Shown: positions 63,186 to 64,000 of the stretch, piece by piece | Layout: each line of letters starts with the position of its first letter | Numbering within the stretch: the first letter of the stretch is position 1 | Source of the DNA: Ralstonia sp. RRA | Lineage (GTDB): Bacteria > Pseudomonadota > Gammaproteobacteria > Burkholderiales > Burkholderiaceae | NCBI RefSeq assembly: GCF_037023145.1 | Contig: NZ_CP146091.1 | Location: forward strand, 1,798,001 to 1,862,000 | Direction of reading: 5' to 3' | DNA length: 64,000 nucleotides | Program-made: the position numbers and the translations under genes | Notes under the pieces: model-generated | Databases searched by the model: none | What the model was told of the DNA's origin: nothing | Seen by the model: only the letters and a program-made list of their open reading frames with translations

Positions 63186-64000
63186 ATGACCTCCCACACT
63201 CTCCCCGCCTCCCACCCGTTCACCACGGTGCGCGATCTGCTGCGCTACGCCGTGTCGCGCTTCACTGCTGCTGGCCTCGTCTTCGGCCATGGCAGCGAGA
63301 ACGCCTACGACGAAGCTGCCTACCTGCTCCTGCACACGCTGCACCTGCCGATCGACACGCTGGAGCCGTTCATGGACGCGCGCCTGCTGCCCGAGGAGGT
63401 GGCCGCCGTGCTGAAGGTGATCGAGCGCCGCGCCGTCGACCGCGTGCCCGCCGCGTACATCACACACGAGGCGTTCATGCACGGCATGCGCTTCTACGTG
63501 GACGAACGCGTGATCGTGCCGCGCAGCTTCATCGGCGAATTGCTGGAAGAAGGCTTGGAACCGTGGCTCGACCAGGAAGACGGTCCGACCGACGTGCTGG
63601 AGCTGTGCACCGGCTCCGGCTGCCTGTCGATCCTTGCGGCGCTGCAATGGCCCAATGCGACGATCGATGCGGTGGACCTGTCGCCGGATGCGCTGGTGGT
63701 GGCCAATCGCAATGTCGACGAATACAAGCTGGAAGACCGCATCCGCCTGCACGAAGGCGATCTGTATGCGCCGCTGCCGCCGGGCGTGCACTACGACGTG
63801 ATCCTGACGAACCCGCCGTATGTGAACGAAACCTCGATGCAGGCGCTGCCGCCGGAGTACCTCGCCGAGCCGCGCATGGCTTTGGCCGGCGGCAATGACG
63901 GCATGGACATCGTGCGCCGCATCCTGGCTGATGCCCCGCGCCACCTGAAGCCGCACGGCGTGCTGGTGGTGGAGATCGGCAATGAGCGCGAGAACGTCGA
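63186..64000 (+). CDS. prmB: 50S ribosomal protein L3 N5-glutamine methyltransferase (partial)
   Basis: 271 codons are present, then the gene runs off the window edge. It is a class I SAM methyltransferase of the HemK/PrmB group. The N-terminal helical domain (TTVRDLLRYAVSRFTAAGLVF) is followed by the linker with VDRVPAAYITHEAFMHGMRFYVDERVIVPRS, the SAM-binding loop VLELCTGSGCLSI, and the catalytic NPPY (LTNPPYVNE). The type-specific segment PRSFIGELLEEGLEPW marks PrmB rather than PrmC. It methylates a glutamine of ribosomal protein L3. ATG at 63186. Confidence 0.95.
   Translation, partial: MTSHTLPASHPFTTVRDLLRYAVSRFTAAGLVFGHGSENAYDEAAYLLLHTLHLPIDTLEPFMDARLLPEEVAAVLKVIERRAVDRVPAAYITHEAFMHGMRFYVDERVIVPRSFIGELLEEGLEPWLDQEDGPTDVLELCTGSGCLSILAALQWPNATIDAVDLSPDALVVANRNVDEYKLEDRIRLHEGDLYAPLPPGVHYDVILTNPPYVNETSMQALPPEYLAEPRMALAGGNDGMDIVRRILADAPRHLKPHGVLVVEIGNERENV

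Overview
The window reads as the primary chromosome of a high-GC betaproteobacterium of the Burkholderiaceae, most like Ralstonia or a close relative. This rests on three things: strong GC-rich third-position codon bias, protein sequences of Burkholderiales type (GuaA, GlnD, LigA, BamA and others), and the gene order rpsB-tsf-pyrH-frr-uppS-cdsA-dxr-rseP-bamA-skp-lpxD-fabZ-lpxA-lpxB-rnhB. The genus is an inference from family knowledge, not a database match. I saw no rRNA, tRNA, insertion sequence, prophage or CRISPR array. Most of the window is vertically inherited core genome.

Layout. 1-9.5 kb is the most accessory-like part. It holds a DUF899/DUF2182 gene pair divergent from a winged-helix regulator, a small beta-propeller protein, a candidate peptidoglycan amidase with a periplasmic partner (effector/immunity-like), a MarR-controlled efflux operon with a clear dyad operator, and a membrane-bound GGDEF-EAL c-di-GMP enzyme. 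9.5-21.5 kb holds guaB and guaA (GMP synthesis) around an unknown membrane protein, a DMT transporter, rnfH/ratA, smpB, an SPFH/NfeD membrane pair, and the divergent ppsA/ppsR pair (PEP synthase and its regulatory kinase/phosphorylase). 21.5-25.2 kb is a three-gene operon: M24 peptidase-like protein, an alpha/beta-hydrolase-SDR fusion and a PF10118-like hydrolase.

25.4-41.4 kb is a long minus-strand series for translation and envelope building. In order of transcription it is rpsB, tsf, pyrH, frr, uppS, cdsA, dxr, rseP, bamA, skp, lpxD, fabZ, lpxA, lpxB, rnhB and an rRNA/tRNA methyltransferase. It links ribosome components to isoprenoid, phospholipid, lipid A and outer-membrane protein assembly. 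Three of its genes (rseP, bamA, lpxB) appear to start with TTG.

41.7-47.2 kb, on the plus strand, carries map, glnD and an RluB pseudouridine synthase with a very large RPPRRF-type repeat extension. 47.2-58.5 kb, on the minus strand, carries a lipoprotein hydrolase, def, the chromosome/cell-division set smc-zipA-ligA, a secreted alpha/beta hydrolase and a DMT transporter. 58.6-64 kb, on the plus strand, is a lysine/diaminopimelate operon (dapC, dapD, dapE) interleaved with a small tail-anchored coiled-coil protein, an ArsC-like reductase, a CYTH protein and prmB, which runs off the right edge.

No clearly new multi-gene system is proven here. The best candidates for a second look are the 3.76-4.60 kb amidase/partner pair, the RluB repeat domain, the cluster of TTG starts in the envelope operon, and the unknown small proteins wired into the gua and dap operons.
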